Positions 63,397-64,000 of a stretch of DNA of 64,000 nt are shown here, piece after piece. The stretch is from Caldilineaceae bacterium. Lineage in GTDB: Bacteria > Chloroflexota > Anaerolineae > Caldilineales > Caldilineaceae. The position numbers were made by a program, and so were the translations under genes. Position 1 is the stretch's first letter, and every line of letters begins with the position of its first letter. The stretch is from assembly GCA_020846635.1 (NCBI GenBank), contig JADLDO010000023.1, forward strand, positions 310,001-374,000. Reading direction: 5' to 3'. The notes under the pieces are model-generated. The model saw only the letters and a list, made by a program, of their open reading frames with translations. It did not search any database and was not told where the DNA came from.

Positions 63397-64000
63397 CTAG
63401 AGGCCGCGTTCAGCGTGTTCGACGGCGACGGCTAGCGCCCTGGCCTTGTGTAAGGATTCGTTGAATTCATAGGTTGGATCGCTGTCGGCGACAATACCGC
63501 CACCCGCCTGCAAGTAGCAGGTATCACCGCGCATGGTAATCGTGCGGAGCGTGATGCAGGTGTCCATCGTGCCGTCATAGTCGATATAGCCAACAGCACC
63601 AGCATAGGCGGCGCGGCGCACTCCTTCAAGCTCCTCGATGATCTCCATTGCACGCACTTTCGGTGCGCCGGAGACTGTGCCTGCGGGGAAGGTGGCACGC
63701 AGGAGGCTAAAGGCATCCTGTCCTGGTTTTGGCTTGCCGCGCACGTCGCTGACAATGTGCATGACGTGGCTGTAGCGCTCAATGGTCATCATTGTAGGCA
63801 CCGTAACCGTTCCGTAGTCGCAGACACGGCCCAAGTCGTTGCGGCCCAAATCGACCAACATGACATGCTCGGCGCGCTCCTTGGGATCGTTAAGCAGGTC
63901 GTTGGCGAGTGCGTCGTCTTCTTCGGGCGTCTGCCCGCGCCATCTTGTGCCTGCAATGGGGTGGAGGAAGGCGACACCCTGTTCGAGACGGACATGCATC
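63397..64000 (-). CDS. trpE: Anthranilate synthase component I, C-terminal part (partial)
   Basis: About 200 residues; the start is beyond the right edge. Parts: [98 protein letters not shown] and [13 protein letters not shown] ending. These are the chorismate-binding core. It makes anthranilate from chorismate with TrpG. It is first in the block trpE-trpS-trpG, 86 bases before trpS. PabB is close in sequence, but the trp context favours TrpE. Confidence 0.95.
   Translation of the reverse strand, partial: MHVRLEQGVAFLHPIAGTRWRGQTPEEDDALANDLLNDPKERAEHVMLVDLGRNDLGRVCDYGTVTVPTMMTIERYSHVMHIVSDVRGKPKPGQDAFSLLRATFPAGTVSGAPKVRAMEIIEELEGVRRAAYAGAVGYIDYDGTMDTCITLRTITMRGDTCYLQAGGGIVADSDPTYEFNESLHKARALAVAVEHAERGL

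Overview
The window looks like a chromosomal segment of a Chloroflexota bacterium, most likely of the Caldilinea/Anaerolineae type. This is an inference from gene content: long secreted proteins with Thr/Pro linkers and a C-terminal F/Y-L-P-type motif, an F420-type luciferase-like oxidoreductase, a fused aroK-aroB, an orphan mraY, and Tat or lipoprotein sugar-binding proteins. No rRNA or ribosomal marker is present to confirm it.

Layout. 1-2.7 kb (minus): end of an exopolysaccharide cluster (start of a polysaccharide-export permease, an acyltransferase, a sugar-1-phosphate transferase) and a membrane protein with a degenerate GGDEF-like domain. 2.7-8.8 kb: a 1072-residue secreted esterase-like protein and two tandem paralogous secreted proteins. 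8.8-14.2 kb (minus): a degenerate response-regulator receiver, then a sugar ABC transporter (binding protein and two permeases) followed by RidA-family and NAD-dependent dehydrogenase genes. 14.2-15.1 kb: a long non-coding stretch with two structured elements and a terminator just before mtnA. 15.1-22.7 kb (plus): a SAM-cycle block of mtnA, a LOG-family hydrolase, a PfkB kinase (probably adenosine kinase), a secreted sugar-dehydrogenase-like protein, ahcY and metK. Together these make SAM, split S-adenosylhomocysteine, and recycle adenosine and methylthioribose. 22.8-29.9 kb: cell-envelope proteins and mraY.

29.99-44.47 kb: an integrative element of about 14.4 kb in a tRNA-Pro(TGG) gene, bounded by 102-bp direct repeats. 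It carries a complete type I restriction-modification system with a YgjP-like metallopeptidase, two tyrosine recombinases, a primase-helicase with eleven iteron-like GTGACA motifs at its 3' end, a ribbon-helix-helix protein, and several small unknown genes. Its polarity is unusual: the element re-supplies the promoter and 5' part of the tRNA gene, not the 3' end.

44.4-54 kb: tRNA-Pro, tRNA-Gly and tRNA-Met, an F420 oxidoreductase, an IS982-type insertion sequence whose right end forms the stop codon of a PucR-type regulator, a LytM peptidase pair and a solute-binding lipoprotein. 53.7-64 kb (minus): aromatic amino acid synthesis in two adjacent blocks. trpE-trpS-trpG-(APH-like kinase)-trpD-trpC-trpF is followed by aroC-(small P-loop kinase)-aroKB-aroQ, so the shikimate route to chorismate lies next to chorismate-to-tryptophan genes. 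Two families of palindromic intergenic repeats recur across the window.
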